A stretch of DNA of 64,000 nucleotides from the NCBI GenBank assembly GCA_963556255.1, contig OY744616.1, positions 7,552,593 through 7,616,592 on the forward strand, in the 5' to 3' direction. This DNA comes from Allolobophora icterica (Eukaryota > Annelida > Clitellata > Crassiclitellata > Lumbricidae). Shown piece by piece: positions 24,869 through 37,140 of the stretch; positions within the stretch are counted from its first letter, which is position 1; each line of letters opens with the position of its first letter. Made by a program: the position numbers and the translations under genes. The notes below the pieces were generated by a model. That model was not told the origin of the DNA and did no database searches. It saw nothing but the letters and a program-made list of their open reading frames with translations.

Positions 24869-26697
24869 ATGTGGAAAGTAGATCTATTGGTGTTCCTCTC
24901 GGTTATTTTGAGCTATGTGGAATCAGCAAATTCTGCGAAATCTTTCAAATATACCAAAACTCTAAATGGATCAGTGATGTGTGCGTTAGACCAACCATCG
25001 CTGGTAATTCCATTGGATCACCTGCCTCCTTTACCACCTGGATCCTGTTCGCCTATTGGAGTTCGCTGTGCCTGGCAGTGTACTATGGATCCTGACTGCA
25101 CGAATTTCAACTACAGAGAGGATGAAAGAAGATGCGAACTATTCCACTACACGCCTAACAATTGCTCTATTGTGCCAGAGTGTAATCATTTACAAGTAAG
25201 TGATAACGTAGCAGGTACGAATTCACGTTAACATAAATATACGACAGATGCTCGTATATGGAACATGTGATGTCACCATGTGCAATTGTGCATGTCATTC
25301 CCAGCTACAAGTCTCTACATCTCGTTTTTCTTTGATTAGTACATAAATTCTGTTATTTACGACTTTGTTTATCACGAACAAAATTGCTAAAAGTGTACAC
25401 CGTTTATATAGTTTTTGTATTTTTTAATAAAGTCGGAGTAATATTAAGATGCCGTTTCCAATCAGCGCTCAGCTGTTGACGCATTTTTGGACGTTTTTGA
25501 GACAAGATTTATTTAATTTGTATTTGCTGGCTGGGAGTAGTTCTGCATAAAAATATCAAAAGTAAGCGAAATCAAGCTTTTAACGAGTTGCTGAATTAAA
25601 TTGTACAGGCTCATAAATGCCAATTAATTAGAAGTAAATTGACCTATTTGTTGAGATAAATAAATCTGATGGTTTTTTTTCCTAAACAGGTTAAAGGTCT
25701 GAAAAGTTGTCATGTTGAAGGTAACTGCACGTTCTATGAAGTCGTCTTTAAGCCTGTCTCATTTATCTTAGTGGTCCCGTTTATTGACATTGAAGACACT
25801 CACACTGAATAGGGCTTCGTAAAGTCTTGTTCTGTTAGCAGTAATTACTCACAGGGAATAAGTCACATCATCGAGTACATCACCGATGAGATACAGCCAC
25901 CATATACTGTGGGAGCTGTTTTTATTGTAGTATGCAATTGTTGCATGAGAAGGTTAGGGAAAATCTAAATGACAAGTTGTTGTATAACTTTTTAGTCCTT
26001 TTGTTAGAAACAAACAAGAGGGATTTCACGGCATACAAATTTTGATTTGCAGTTCAACAGAAAGCAAGTACAGTAAAAGAAACAAGTAATCTTAAAAATT
26101 TTGACTTATAGCTCAACAGACGACTATGCGCATCGATACGAATGGCTGCAGTCTACCCTTCCAGTACAATTTCAAAGAATACAACGCGTGTATTAACGTA
26201 ACTGGAATCGATACTCCTCAGTGTGCAGTCCTCAATGGTACCCTAACCAATTGCTTGTATCCACCGGGTAGGTGTTGCTTTCCCTACGTCTAGTAAATTC
26301 TTTTTGTACTACTGTATAGCCTACATTCAGCAATATGATACCCTCGGATTTCACTAGATTTTACTAGGAACAGGTGAATTAGCAAATCTCTCGGAGGAAC
26401 CCAGAATTCTGCGGGACTAATTTCAGAAGCAATCGTTAATGCACAGTTATATAGCGCTTGATCTCGAAAACTCTTCAAAGATGGCGTATATCTGACAACA
26501 TAAGATCATAGACGAATCGAATGTTGTTCAACCGGTGGTGAAATAGAAGCAAAGAAAAGATGATAAGCTCATGTTGCTGTTCAAATGGCAGTCTGCTGCA
26601 GCAAGCACTGACCTTCATTTCATTTTGAAACCACTCCGAATCATTGAGGCGTTGGTGAGCGAGTCACAGGGCTGCATTGCGGAAGTACAGGGCCAGG

Positions 26698-26789
<92 letters not shown>

Positions 26790-26952
26790 GAGACAGAGAG
26801 AGACAGAGAGACAGAGAGACAGAGAGACAGAGAGACAGAGAGACAGAGAGAGAGACAGAGAGACAGAGAGAGACAGAGACAGAGACAGAGACAGAGACAG
26901 AGACAGAGACAGAGACAGAGAGACAGAGAGACAGACAGAGAGACAGAGAGAC

Positions 26953-26989
<37 letters not shown>

Positions 26990-27008
26990 GGGAGAGGGAG
27001 GGAGGGAG

Positions 27009-27079
<71 letters not shown>

Positions 27080-28666
27080 GCAGATAGTTGCGATACAGTG
27101 TATAAAGTCATTCACGGGCTATTGTAATTGTAACATTATTCCTTGCAATAATTTCAGATATGCCCTGTAGATTAGATTGTAGTTTTTTGCGATTTAAAAT
27201 TAATGCAGGACACATTGAAAACTAGATTTCAAATGGCACAGAATTTTGTTATTTTTCACTGAAAGCAGAATACATTGCCAAACAAGACGTTGTCAATGTG
27301 ACAATTGGAACATCTGCTGTTCCTTTGCCGGGCATTAACAACTGGATTATCATGATGAACCGTTTCGATGGATCAGTGAATTTCAGTCGTCCTTGGGCGG
27401 ATTACAAGAACGGATTCGGTGACATTAGAACATCAGAGTTCTGGATTGGAAACGAAAACATTCATCTCTACACCAATCAATCTGGAGCGTCCTACAGACT
27501 CCGTGTTGAGGTAAGATATGGAATTGGTTGCTGAACGGAATTTTAGTTAATCAGATGAATTTTGGAATCCACCTTAATTAGAAATATTGGAATTTTTATC
27601 TTCATATTTTTTGTAAAATAAAAGGAAACAAAATGTTGTTTGTCAAATTACAAAAAAGATATTTCTCATGCTATGTCGTTCTTCTGCTAATTCTGGTCTT
27701 GAACTATCTGCCTCCTCTTTCAGTGTTGGTCAGACCTGGATGGTTAGCAATGGGCTTCTCCTAAATCTGAATCCCTTCTCCTTGGCACAAGCGAATATCT
27801 TCACAAATTGCAATGATTTCAGTCTGTTCTTCTGGACAAACTGCCCGTTGATCGCACTGAGTGTTCACATACTTGGGCATGAGTTTCAATTGCACAATGT
27901 CTTTCTCTGACCATGTTCGAGCCATAGGCCTATACAAATCCGTTAATGCTCTTGGGATTTCTCGGTTGCTGGCCAAAAGGTTTGGAATCCATTGCCTAGT
28001 TCTTTTCGATTTGACAGTTCAGCTCGTAAACGTCATTAACTGATAACTTGCAACTTCAACTTCTTCACCCACGCAACTTGCTTTCTTGTTTCCATTAACC
28101 ATCGAATTCGACAAATGCTGCAACGGTTAATGATTTCTAACTACGTTTTCACTTTAAATGACAATCGAAGGATGCCTTCTGGATCATGTCAACAAAGCTA
28201 GAGTTGGCATTGGATTAGATTAGATTAGACTGTTAAACTGTTTCTTCTTTCACTTGATGAAATTGTCCTGAGGTTATGTTGTTCGCAGTTTCAAGGAATG
28301 ACAACAGGAAAATGGTTCTTTGCTGAATACGCCGCATTTTCTGTCGACTCGGAAGCAAACGCTTACGCAGTTCACTTGTCTGGATTCGTTGGAAACGGCG
28401 GAGACTCTCTCGCCAACACTTCAATAGACTCTCGTTTTATCCACAATGGGATGAAGTTCAGCACATATGACACAGACAACGATTTGAAGTCTTCTGGAAG
28501 CTGTGCGTCGGAAATTCACTCCGGATGGTGGTTCAATAGTTGCTTTTACGCCTGTCTGACGTGTGTCTACGACACAGACTACTTTGTATGGTTTATTTTG
28601 AACGATTATCAGTATGAGAGCATGGGAAAATTACGAGCAGCCAGAATGATGATCAGAAGTAATTGA
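24869..28666 (+). CDS. Gene 4: secreted PAN/apple plus fibrinogen-related protein, type B first exon with cassette exon, 5 exons
   Basis: Predicted exons are 24869-25195, 25690-25720, 26112-26267, 27269-27510 and 28289-28666 (about 377 aa). Exon 1 encodes a signal peptide and a PAN/apple-like module of type B (VMCALDQPS, SCSPIGVRCAWQC, DCTNFNYREDERRCELF, NCSIVPEC). Exon 2 is 31 nt with one cysteine. This is the only type B gene here with the cassette exon; it is 52 codons and has four cysteines. Exon 4 has PLPG where genes 1, 3 and 8 have PLPC, so one FReD cysteine is missing. Exon 5 is of the gene 1 kind (SGFVGNGGDSL, DTDND, ACLTCVYDTDYF) and ends early with RSN. It therefore looks like a mosaic of the two families. 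Intron 3 has a large GA repeat and intron 4 a LINE fragment. Confidence 0.86.
26700..27077. repeat. (GA)n and GACA/GAGACA microsatellite
   Basis: Purine-biased run of about 375 bp in intron 3 of gene 4, with GA dinucleotides at both ends and ACAGAG variants in the middle. Frames through it encode Arg-Glu or Ser-Leu repeats and are not genes. Confidence 0.98.
27640..28030 (+). mobile_element. LINE reverse-transcriptase fragment in intron 4 of gene 4
   Basis: Plus-strand translation shows WMVSNGLLLNLN and, in another frame, LGMSFNCTMSFSDHVRAIG. Both resemble the end of the RT palm and the thumb of CR1/L2-like LINEs. Stops and shifts break the frame. Confidence 0.7.
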
Positions 28667-28851
28667 GTCTGAATGATATCGAGAATTCTGGATAAAACAT
28701 TTCATACTAACCACAGTTCCATAACGCCATCTGCGTAACAGTAGTTGGACTTACTCTGTAAACTGTTGATTTGATATAAATTGGAATTCTGCAATTATTA
28801 TTATAATTAATTAGCAACTTGGAATCTAACAAGGCTTCAGTCAATGTCGCA

Positions 28852-29290
28852 CCGGTGTAAAGACTTCAGGCTACCCCTTCCCATTTCAAGTTACCCCCGG
28901 TAATCTGAAATCGATTTCACATTACCCCCGGGGGTAGCCTGAACGCGATTTCAAGTTACCTCAGCGCTGTTCACATTACCCTCTGTCTGATTTAGCTAAA
29001 ATGAAAAATTCTTATGCTTACAAGTCATGATATGTTTATTGAATAAAGCACGTGAAACATACAAGACTGAAAGCTAGTCTCAATATTTGAACAAATAAAA
29101 ATGTCGCAGAAATGTTAATTGTATTAAAACTATTCATACACTAGTTCAAAGTGCCTGACGTATTACATACAAACATAGCTATACAAAAATTCAACCTAGT
29201 TCATGTAATTGTGATCTACAGAGAAAGATAGCTTGTTGTACATCATGTACTAGAGGTATAATGAGAGTTTAATGCTAAATGTTAACAATT

Positions 29291-29376
<86 letters not shown>

Positions 29377-29571
29377 GAGATAGTCGAAGAACGGGCCCTG
29401 TTAATTTGAGGGGGTAATCTGATATCGTAGGGGGTAATCTGAAATCGATTTCAAGTTACCCCCGGGGTAATTTAAAATCGATTTCAGATTACACCCCGGT
29501 AATCTGAACGTGATTTCAAGTTACCGGGGGGTAATTTGAAAAATGGGGGTAACATGAAATCGCTACACCGG
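28852..29571. mobile_element. Foldback DNA element with repeated GGGGTAATCTGAAATCGATTTCA motifs
   Basis: Ends CCGGTGTA and TACACCGG are inverted. Both ends carry several alternating copies, in both orientations, of 'aagttaccccc' and 'gggtaatctgaaatcgatttca' blocks. The centre is AT-rich and contains an ATT microsatellite. No clear target duplication was found, so the superfamily is open. Confidence 0.7.
29289..29376. repeat. (ATT)n microsatellite
   Basis: Pure ATT run inside the foldback element. Confidence 0.97.
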
Positions 29572-29589
29572 AACTAAATCTCAGTAAAG

Positions 29590-31245
29590 TAAATATATTG
29601 ACTCACAGTATTGATATTCTAGGTTTACTTAAACCTTTGAATGAAATGGAAAGAATTGTATTGAAATGGTTTGAAATGGATTAAATGGATGAGTCCAATT
29701 TTACCCGTGTCAAATTCTATTAGTTTCAATGGAAAATCGTTTCATTGGCCTTGGTTTCCAGCGGACTGATTATTGTAATTCACTTCTCATAGGCATCACT
29801 AAGAGTGAATTGCACAAAATGATAATCGTTCAAAATTCTCAGGCTAAAGCCATAACAGAGGCAAATAAATGCCAATATATCTCGCCCTTCTTGCATTCAG
29901 AGAGCAGAGAAGCCCTTTGAAATTTGTCTAATTGTCCGCTGATTTATATATTAATGAGACTACCTATGTCGCGCGATCCACGGACGCTTGAACTCTTGCT
30001 GCTCCACGCACCAGAACTGGCGTTCGCGGCAGCTGTCATGAAGCTCTGTGCGATCTCTTGAATTATATTCTACATTAGCCATGCATCCATTCAAAGCGTT
30101 TGTATAGCGCCAGTTCAAAATAACCGTTCAAGAATTTATAGGTAGTGCATAGATAATCTCCAGCTAAGACAGCGCGCAGATCCAGACAGATGACCCAACC
30201 ATCGAAAAGGGAGTCGAAGTGCGTGCAAAAGAAGCAACTAGTTCCCCTCGAGCAAAGGAACGAAGATTTCTCCGACTAGCCAAACCTGAAATGGGGCAGC
30301 AGAGTTCGCGTAAATAGCAAGTGGCATTCCCAGTAACCCAAGCAAAATCTTAAGTTAAAAAAGTTGGAAATAGGCAACCAATGAAGTACGACACGCATGA
30401 TTTTCAAGCTATGGTCAAATTATTGTATTTAAACATTTATAAAGTGCCGCTAGTAGGATGAACCGTTCAGAGGCGCTCTCAGTGCGCAACGCAAGAACGA
30501 AATGTCTTGAGGAAAGCACAAGAAGACGAGGGGTTACCTATTCAAATTGAGAGCGAGTAGGAGACAGTGTATTCCAGAGAGAGGGACCAATTGAGGCAAT
30601 AGATCTGGACTGCGTCAGAGCTGTTCTAGTATGAGGAACTGAAAGATCCAGGATCGAAGTGGACGATGCGAGGAGACAGAAGGAGGACGGTGAATTACAT
30701 CAAATAAATATTTAAATGCCACCAATAAGTCACGCAGCTGCACGCAACACAAGCTACCCAATTCGCCCGAGAATACGACCAATATAGATGGCGCTATAGT
30801 AGTCTTTCCTACTACTAATAAACCATATACACAAGTGAGTGTAGTATTATGTTACAGAGAACGAGAAATGACTCGTAATTGACGCAGATGATGCAGCGGG
30901 TACAATATAAAAGATCTACATGTTTAGAAATGGAAAGTTCTTGATCATGTACTACTCTAATGCTACACACATATTCACTGCTACAGAAGTTTGATTAACT
31001 ACTAACTGCAGGTAAGAGCCGTATCGAAATACATGTTCGCGGATGTTACAAGCCATAGTCAGGACATTTTGCTCTAGCGATTAGTACGGTCATAGCCAGG
31101 ACATTTTGCTCTAGCGATTAGGACGGTCATAGCCAGGACATTTTGCTCTAGCGATTAGGACGGTCATAGCCAGGACATTTTGCTCTAGTGACTAGGACAG
31201 TCGTAGCCAGAATATTTAATTTCCTCTAGCGATTAGGACTGAAAA
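29590..31245. repeat. Segmental duplication, copy 1 (partner 56470-58600)
   Basis: Long stretches match the sequence upstream of gene 8. Examples are the 'gaaatggtttgaaatggattaaatgg' block, 'attctcaggctaaagccataacag', 'gtcgaagtgcgtgcaaaa' with 'aaacctgaaatggggcagcagagttcgcgtaaa', and the final 'ctctagcgattagga' block. In the partner copy this sequence leads directly into gene 8. Here no gene follows, so a type A gene appears to have been lost. No coding sequence is seen. Confidence 0.8.
31051..31240. repeat. 37-bp tandem repeat, about five copies
   Basis: The unit is 'catagccaggacattttgctctagcgattaggacggt'-like, repeated with few changes and a diverged last copy. The partner duplication has a single copy of the core (58559-58596), about 70 bp before the start codon of gene 8, so this is an expansion of promoter-proximal or 5' UTR sequence. 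The spacing and lack of spacers exclude CRISPR. Confidence 0.85.
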
Positions 31246-31544
31246 TGAATAGGTGTATAACAACATAGCATAGGCTACGTGTAGATTACGAGATATTCTG
31301 AGCTCAGCATCATTCTGAATTGACTTCTTTACTTTTACTCCCAAATCTGTAGGCCTATGTCTGAAACATTATTGGAAATATTGTTTCAATGCACGTTAGT
31401 TTACCTAAAGGTCTGTTTCATGCCCTTTTGTGATTTCGATGGAAAGAGACAGGCAAATATACTTCTCATTATACTAATTATTTTGTGAAGCATCACAATA
31501 GAAAATCTGCTTCTTTGTATTGAATGATGTTTTCGTATGGAGCC

Positions 31545-32136
31545 CATAGTGCGACCGTACGTTGCCTCCCGGAATAACGTACGCGTACTGTACGTACGTT
31601 ATCGAAAAAAAATAACGTACACGTACCGTAAGCGTACGGTAAAATGCCACAAATTTATCTGGTCATTTACAAAGAACCTCAATATAACTATAGTCATACG
31701 GTACGCGTACGTCAAAATGATCAGTTTAACTCTACAGTAATAGTCTCTCCGTACGCAGGTCTATTTATTTACGAACGGTACCGAAATTTAGTATTACCAA
31801 TAAAATGACCATCCTATAAAGTGTGCCGTAAAATCTTAATATTCTTCACACTAGGGGCGGGGGCCTATACATTAGACAGAATATTAGCAATTTGGAATTT
31901 AAAAGTTTGAAAGTAGAGATCACTGAACAACCACAGATGACTGATGTAATGGTTAAAATTGGTTACGACCGTCAATCACCAACTATTATTGACTTTTGTT
32001 GTGCATAATGTTATGTATTTATTTTCGTCATGAACTGATGTGAACGTACGGTAACGTACGGCATAATAACGTACGCGTACCGTACGTACGTTATAGAAAA
32101 AAATAACGTACGTACCGTACGTACGGTCGCACCTTG
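31545..32136. mobile_element. hAT-like MITE with GTACGTACG-rich ends
   Basis: Ends CATAGTGCGACCGTACG and CGTACGGTCGCACCTTG. The flanking 8 bp ATGGAGCC occur at 31537-31544 and 32137-32144. Both ends carry multiple self-complementary CGTACG and 'ataacgtacg' motifs. Confidence 0.93.
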
Positions 32137-32144
32137 ATGGAGCC

Positions 32145-32878
32145 CAATCGAACGCAACTACCGACAATGACAACCAAGTTGACTTTACTACATATTTAAA
32201 CATATACGGGAGAACTAATGACCCAGGAGATATGAACAGACAAATGTAATTGCTGAGAATCAATACGGTTATTCGGTACGGATAACTTGAAAGCTGACGA
32301 CTAATCTAAATGCAAATGAACGTGTTTCATAGCGACCGTTTGACAACTACCTCTTTCATGGTTCAATGAATTGATCGAGGGGAAGAATCTTCAGAACCGC
32401 TGGTCTTTGGAATGGGTGGATGCCACACCTTTTGTGTAGTTCACTCATTGTCGTCGTGTTCCAACCGCGAGCAGTTCTATTTGTCTTGCAATTGTCTATA
32501 ACGATGCATCCTTTTGAATAGGTACCGTACCACGCTTGGTGTGTTTCAACCAAGACAGCCTTGAAAGAGCGGGCCCTGTCTTTTATTTTTTTCTTATTGT
32601 CTATAAAGGCGTGTGGTCATTATTATTTTCAAAAGCCTCCGAACTGACTTTGCATTGATGTTTTATATAGGTAGTAGTAGGCCTAAAACAAATGACTTCC
32701 TGTTCAAACGACGCGTATAATGGCGATGCTAGTTAACAATGTTACAATGCTGTCATTGTGCTCATTGCGCATTTTCGCATAATCAATACACAGATTCATA
32801 GAAGCGTGCAGCTTTTATTGCCTGGTTTTCGTCACACTTGCTGAACATCGCTGACGAAGTTGGATTACAACGAAGGCA
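32145..32878. other. Upstream flank of gene 5
   Basis: No gene seen. The last 80 bp share with the other type B genes the 5' block 'gcctggttttcgtcacacttgctgaacatcgctgacgaag', probably 5' UTR. Confidence 0.5.
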
Positions 32879-35230
32879 ATGCATAACTTCAGGAGCAACA
32901 TGTGGAAAGAAAACCTATTTCTGTTCCTCTTGGTTATTTTGAGCTATGTAGTAGAAGCAAATTCTGCGCAATCTTTCAAATATACTCATAATCTAAATGA
33001 AACAGTTATGTGTGCGTTAGACCAACCATCGATGGTAATTCCATTTGATCAGCTGCCTCCTCTACCATCTGGATCCTGTTCACCTTTTGGAGTTCGCTGT
33101 GCCTGGCAGTGTACTCTGGATACTGACTGCACGAATTTCAACTACAGAGAGGATGAAAGAAGATGCGAACTATTCCATTATACGCCAAACAATTGCGCTA
33201 CTGTACCAGAGTGTAATCATTTACAGGTAAGTGATAGTTTGAATGAGACTCGTTGTGTGAATTAGTTGTACAATATGTTAATATATATATGCAATGTTGA
33301 AGAATAGAGTATGTTGGTAGCTTAAAGTTAGTGTACTATAGTTACCGATTCGTATCAGTTTAGCCACGATCATAGCCTGGAGGTTCGCAAGCGCGGCCTG
33401 TCGTCCATCGCAGGGTCACTTGGCCCAGGGTCCAAGCGACTGACGACTGTTAACACTTTGCTTGTTTGCTGACTGGGAGTAGTTCTGCTTTGAAAGAACA
33501 ATCAAGAAAGACGATAAGCTGCACTGTTAACGAATTGCCATATTGCGTTGTACAGTATCAATAATGTGTAATTAATTCGAAAATGATCAACTTATTCGTT
33601 CAAATAAGAAAACCAATGCTTTTTTTCTGAACAGGTTGAAGGTCTGAAGAGTTGTCAAATCGATGGTAATTACACCTTCTTTAAAGTCTTTCGTAAGCAC
33701 CGTAAATGTCCGTTGTGTGGATTAGGGCCTAATAACGACAATGTTCACGTTAATTTTCACTGATAACACTCACACTGAATACGGCTTCACTTTAAGATGT
33801 TTCTCATAAAGGTTCGTTCAGGTGGTGCAGGATGTATTCAGGTGGTGCAGGATGTACAAATCATCGCAGGCTACAGGAGCATAGTTAACATTCTCAAAAC
33901 TCTGTAAACGGCAGATGTTAAAGTAGCTATGATATAGACTTTTAAAGTAATTGAACAAGACTATCTGTCAGATTGTTGGAACAAATTTTCTTGGAAAGAA
34001 ATTAGGACATTTCAATTAGAGTGTGCGGTTAGCAGACCTTATTTTCAAGAGTGATATATGGCATGATATTTTGCAATGTATACTTCAACACAGGATGCAC
34101 TGCAAAGCAAGAAATTGTTAATGTAACTTTGGGAACCTCGGTTGTTCCTTTGCCGAGCATTAATAACTGGATCATCATGATGAACCGTTGCGACGGATCA
34201 CTGAATTTCAATCGTCCTTGGGCGGATTACAAGGTCGGATTCGGTGACATTAGAACATCAGAGTTTTGGATTGGAAATGAAAACATTCATCTCTATACAA
34301 CTCAACCTGGAGCATTCTACAGACTTCGTATAGAGGTCAGATATTGATATAGCTATTCAATTGTTGCCAATATATTTACAGTATTATTTTGAGAGACAAT
34401 AATTTGTGAATTATTCCTACATTTATGGCACTTTCAAATCAAAGAGACAAAATTCAAAGCCACCTAGTGCACCTTTTAGCAATCATAGCGATTCTGTTCC
34501 ATCGTGAGGAAAGACCGGGAACATGTTATGGTCGACAAAGAGGCAGAATAGATTTCACTTTTCCCCATTAAATCAATTTTGATGCGCAATAATAGAAATT
34601 GCCAAAGAGCGTGAGTGCAAAAGAAAGGCTTTATAGAAGGTGTATTTCATTAAAGGTATGTGCCAGCAAAGATAAGGATCTTCAGGATGTTGGGTAGGAG
34701 AGCAGAAAATGTTAACGATATTTGTTGTTTTCAATATTCCTAGATCATAATTATTTTGAACTTTCGCAGCCGTGTGTTGAATATAGAAATTCGTAATTAC
34801 AATTACAATTCAAAATGTCAATACAACATAGACTATCTGCACATAGGTTCAAGGTAAGACAACTGGAAAATGGTTCTACGCTGAATACTCGACTTTCTCT
34901 CTTGACTCGGAAACTAAGAAGTACGCAATTCACGTGTCTGGATACGTTGGGAACGCTGGAGACTCCTTGACCAACACTTCTTTACCGTCGTATTGGTATC
35001 ATGATGGCATGAATTTCACTACATTTGACGTAGACAACGATAGAAATACAGTTGGAAACTGCGCGATGAAATATTCCTCAGGATGGTGGTACAACGCCTG
35101 CGCGTACTCATGCTTAACCTCTCAATTCAACAGTACAAACTTTTTATGGTATTCCTTGAGCGATCTCCAGTATGAGTCCGGCGGAATATTACAGGCAGCC
35201 AGAATGATGATCAGAAGCAACAATCCTTGA
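32879..35230 (+). CDS. Gene 5: secreted PAN/apple plus fibrinogen-related protein, type B, 4 exons (no cassette exon)
   Basis: Predicted exons are 32879-33226, 33635-33665, 34094-34335 and 34847-35230 (about 334 aa). The upstream ATG is chosen because gene 7 retains only that one; an in-frame ATG at 32900 would give a 327-aa product. No cassette exon exists in the 429 bp between exons 2 and 4, yet phase 1 on both sides lets them join in frame to make a Gly codon. Exon 4 gains cysteines at GCTAKQ and MNRCDGS and loses the PLPC cysteine (PLPS); gene 7 shows the same changes. In exon 5 the SCLTC motif has become SCLTS, leaving one cysteine without its neighbour. The exon 4 donor is GTCAGA, weaker than the GTAAGA of the paralogues. 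DVDND, NCA, GWW and ARMMIRSNNP are present. Confidence 0.85.
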
Positions 35231-36240
35231 GGCAAAAGAAAACATCTGACTGTGAAAGAAAGTCTGCACCATGCAAACCTCTTGGTCGCTAGTTCACAAA
35301 ACATTGCACAGTAGCACTCCTGTCCTTTCAGAAACTGTAACATAGATAATAATATTTTGAACTATACACCTACTGATTATATTCCTTCCTGTCCACTGTA
35401 TAAATTACGTTCTGTTCGCATGTCGGTTTTTTCTTTTTGACTGCAGCTGTGATTGTAAAGAGTGTATGTTCTAATAAACTACTTTGACTTGACTCTAATA
35501 AACTACTTTGACTTGACATCATTGTCCTCACTACCAAGACAAATGTTGAAATAAGGCACATTACTTATACAAATTTGCCTAGTTACAGAAATTGTTGTCA
35601 CCGATCAGTCAGCACATAGCTTCATCTGATGTACCAAAAAGTAGCATAGGTTTGTCGATAGTGCAAGTATTGACTTGTGAAATCTTTTAACTGATGTAAC
35701 ATTGTTGAAGTTGCTCAATGCCTTACATTGTTGTCATAAAGTTAGACAAATGTATCCGGTGTAACATACCTCCAAGTATGTGTTATCTAACGTTGTTGTC
35801 TGAGTCAATGAAAATGCATATTCTTTAATGGTGAGTGCGGAAATGTCTGGTGATGGATTTCTCCTGCGAGAGTAGAACAAAATTTCGATTTGGGCTTCAT
35901 TGTGCTACATAGGCCTGTGGGTTTATGCGGTAGTCCTTTTGGGTATTTAGTCACAGAGATTTCAAATGTCCTGCTTAAGACGTTGCTCTTGGGGATGCTT
36001 CAGTTACAGAAGTGTTTAGTATTTGTCTAAATTGTCTTAGTCATTAAAAGTTGTTGTCCTTAGAAACTCTCTCCTATCGTTCAACCAGTTAATTTATTGT
36101 GAACGTGTTAACTTTGGTAAGAAATGTTTTATTACGCAAAAATTCAAACCAAAGTTTCTTCGTTTTTACTAATATAGTAGATTTCGTGCAAGCAACACCA
36201 CCGGAGCTAACGTTGTTGGCAGATTCTAAATCTACATAAC
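35231..36240. other. 3' flank of gene 5, shared with gene 7
   Basis: Matches 55313-56200 in many blocks (aaacattgcacagtagcactcctgtcctttc near the start; gtgcaagcaacac..ccg.cgctaacgtt near the end). A directly repeated 'taataaactactttgacttga' unit at about 35472-35518 supplies two AATAAA-type polyadenylation signals. No gene seen. Confidence 0.6.
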
Positions 36241-36412
36241 TTCTATTCGAAAGAAAAATATGAAGCTCTGGACGACGGTTTAATTTGTCTTGAAATTGTC
36301 TACAAAAGATGCATGGACAAATTTGTTGCCGTGCAGGTAGCAAATCTGTCTACACGCCTACATGGACAATAATATTAGAAGACAACTATACTGCCGCTAA
36401 AACCTTGCTATT

Positions 36413-36492
<80 letters not shown>

Positions 36493-37020
36493 TATATCAA
36501 CGTGTGCAGCGTCCCTGGTCCAAAATGGACCAGGGACGATAGTGTATATAGCGACGACTGGTTTCAGTTTAACGACACTATGTGATAACAAAGATCATTA
36601 GCGTCGCCCTCCTCCTTTATCCAGGCTTGGGACTGACACTGCCAGAGTACGAACAGTGGCGGAGTTTCGACTGTTTCCCTATTGCCCAGGGGAACCACAT
36701 TGTGGTCCTCGTTGGCGCAGAAAAGTTACTTGTACCAGTCGATAGATCGAAAGGCCACATGCAAGTCATTGTTATTTAAAAAGCCTGCCTACTTGCATAT
36801 CCAGAAGTTTTGTGTGCGCAATAAAACAAGTAGCTGTATTCAAACGACACATTTGTATTAACGATGATCACGCAGCTATTTAACATTGTTTCAAGGCTGA
36901 TTCTGTAGGCCTATGCTCACCTAATCAATACACGGTTTTATATAATCCTGCAGCCATCGTTGCTAGGTTTCCTTCACACTTGCTTAACATCGTTGACGAA
37001 GTTAGACAACGACGAAGGTA
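36241..37020. repeat. Segmental duplication (partner 51415-52440)
   Basis: Shared blocks include 'gccgtgcaggtagcaaatctgtctacacgcctacatggacaat', 'gtgataacaaagatcattagcgtcgccctcctcc' and 'acttgtaccagtcgat.gatcgaaaggccac'. In the partner copy this leads into gene 7; here it leads into the broken exon at 37021. A (TA)n tract lies at 36424-36485. Confidence 0.8.
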
Positions 37021-37140
37021 ATGCATAACTTGATAGACAACATGTGGAAAGAAAACTAAATTCTCTTCCTCCTGCTTTTTTCGAACTGTGTAGCAGTAGT
37101 AAATTCTGCGAAATCTTCAAATATACCCAGTGCATTAGGC
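37021..37140 (+). pseudogene. Orphan type B first exon, inactivated
   Basis: Begins with the MHN..DNMWKEN start like genes 5 to 7 but has a stop at codon 13 (TAA where gene 7 has CAA), a 1-nt loss in the SFKYT region, and similarity ends near 37140. The preceding 100 bp hold the same TATA-like 'ttttatataatcctgcagccatc' element as gene 7. The rest of this paralogue is missing before the gypsy element. Confidence 0.85.

Noticed and set aside
26571..27115. Arg-Glu and Ser-Leu repeat proteins
   Set aside because: Translations of a GA/GACA repeat in intron 3 of gene 4.
31051..31240. Regular repeats resembling a CRISPR array
   Set aside because: Units are directly adjacent with no variable spacers, in a eukaryotic sequence; they are an expansion of a sequence found once before gene 8.
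36582..36779. Small open frames with the LLLYPGLGL peptide, repeated at 51708-52037
   Set aside because: They fall in a duplicated non-coding block that appears in both orientations near 51700-52060, and there is no evidence of selection on the frame.
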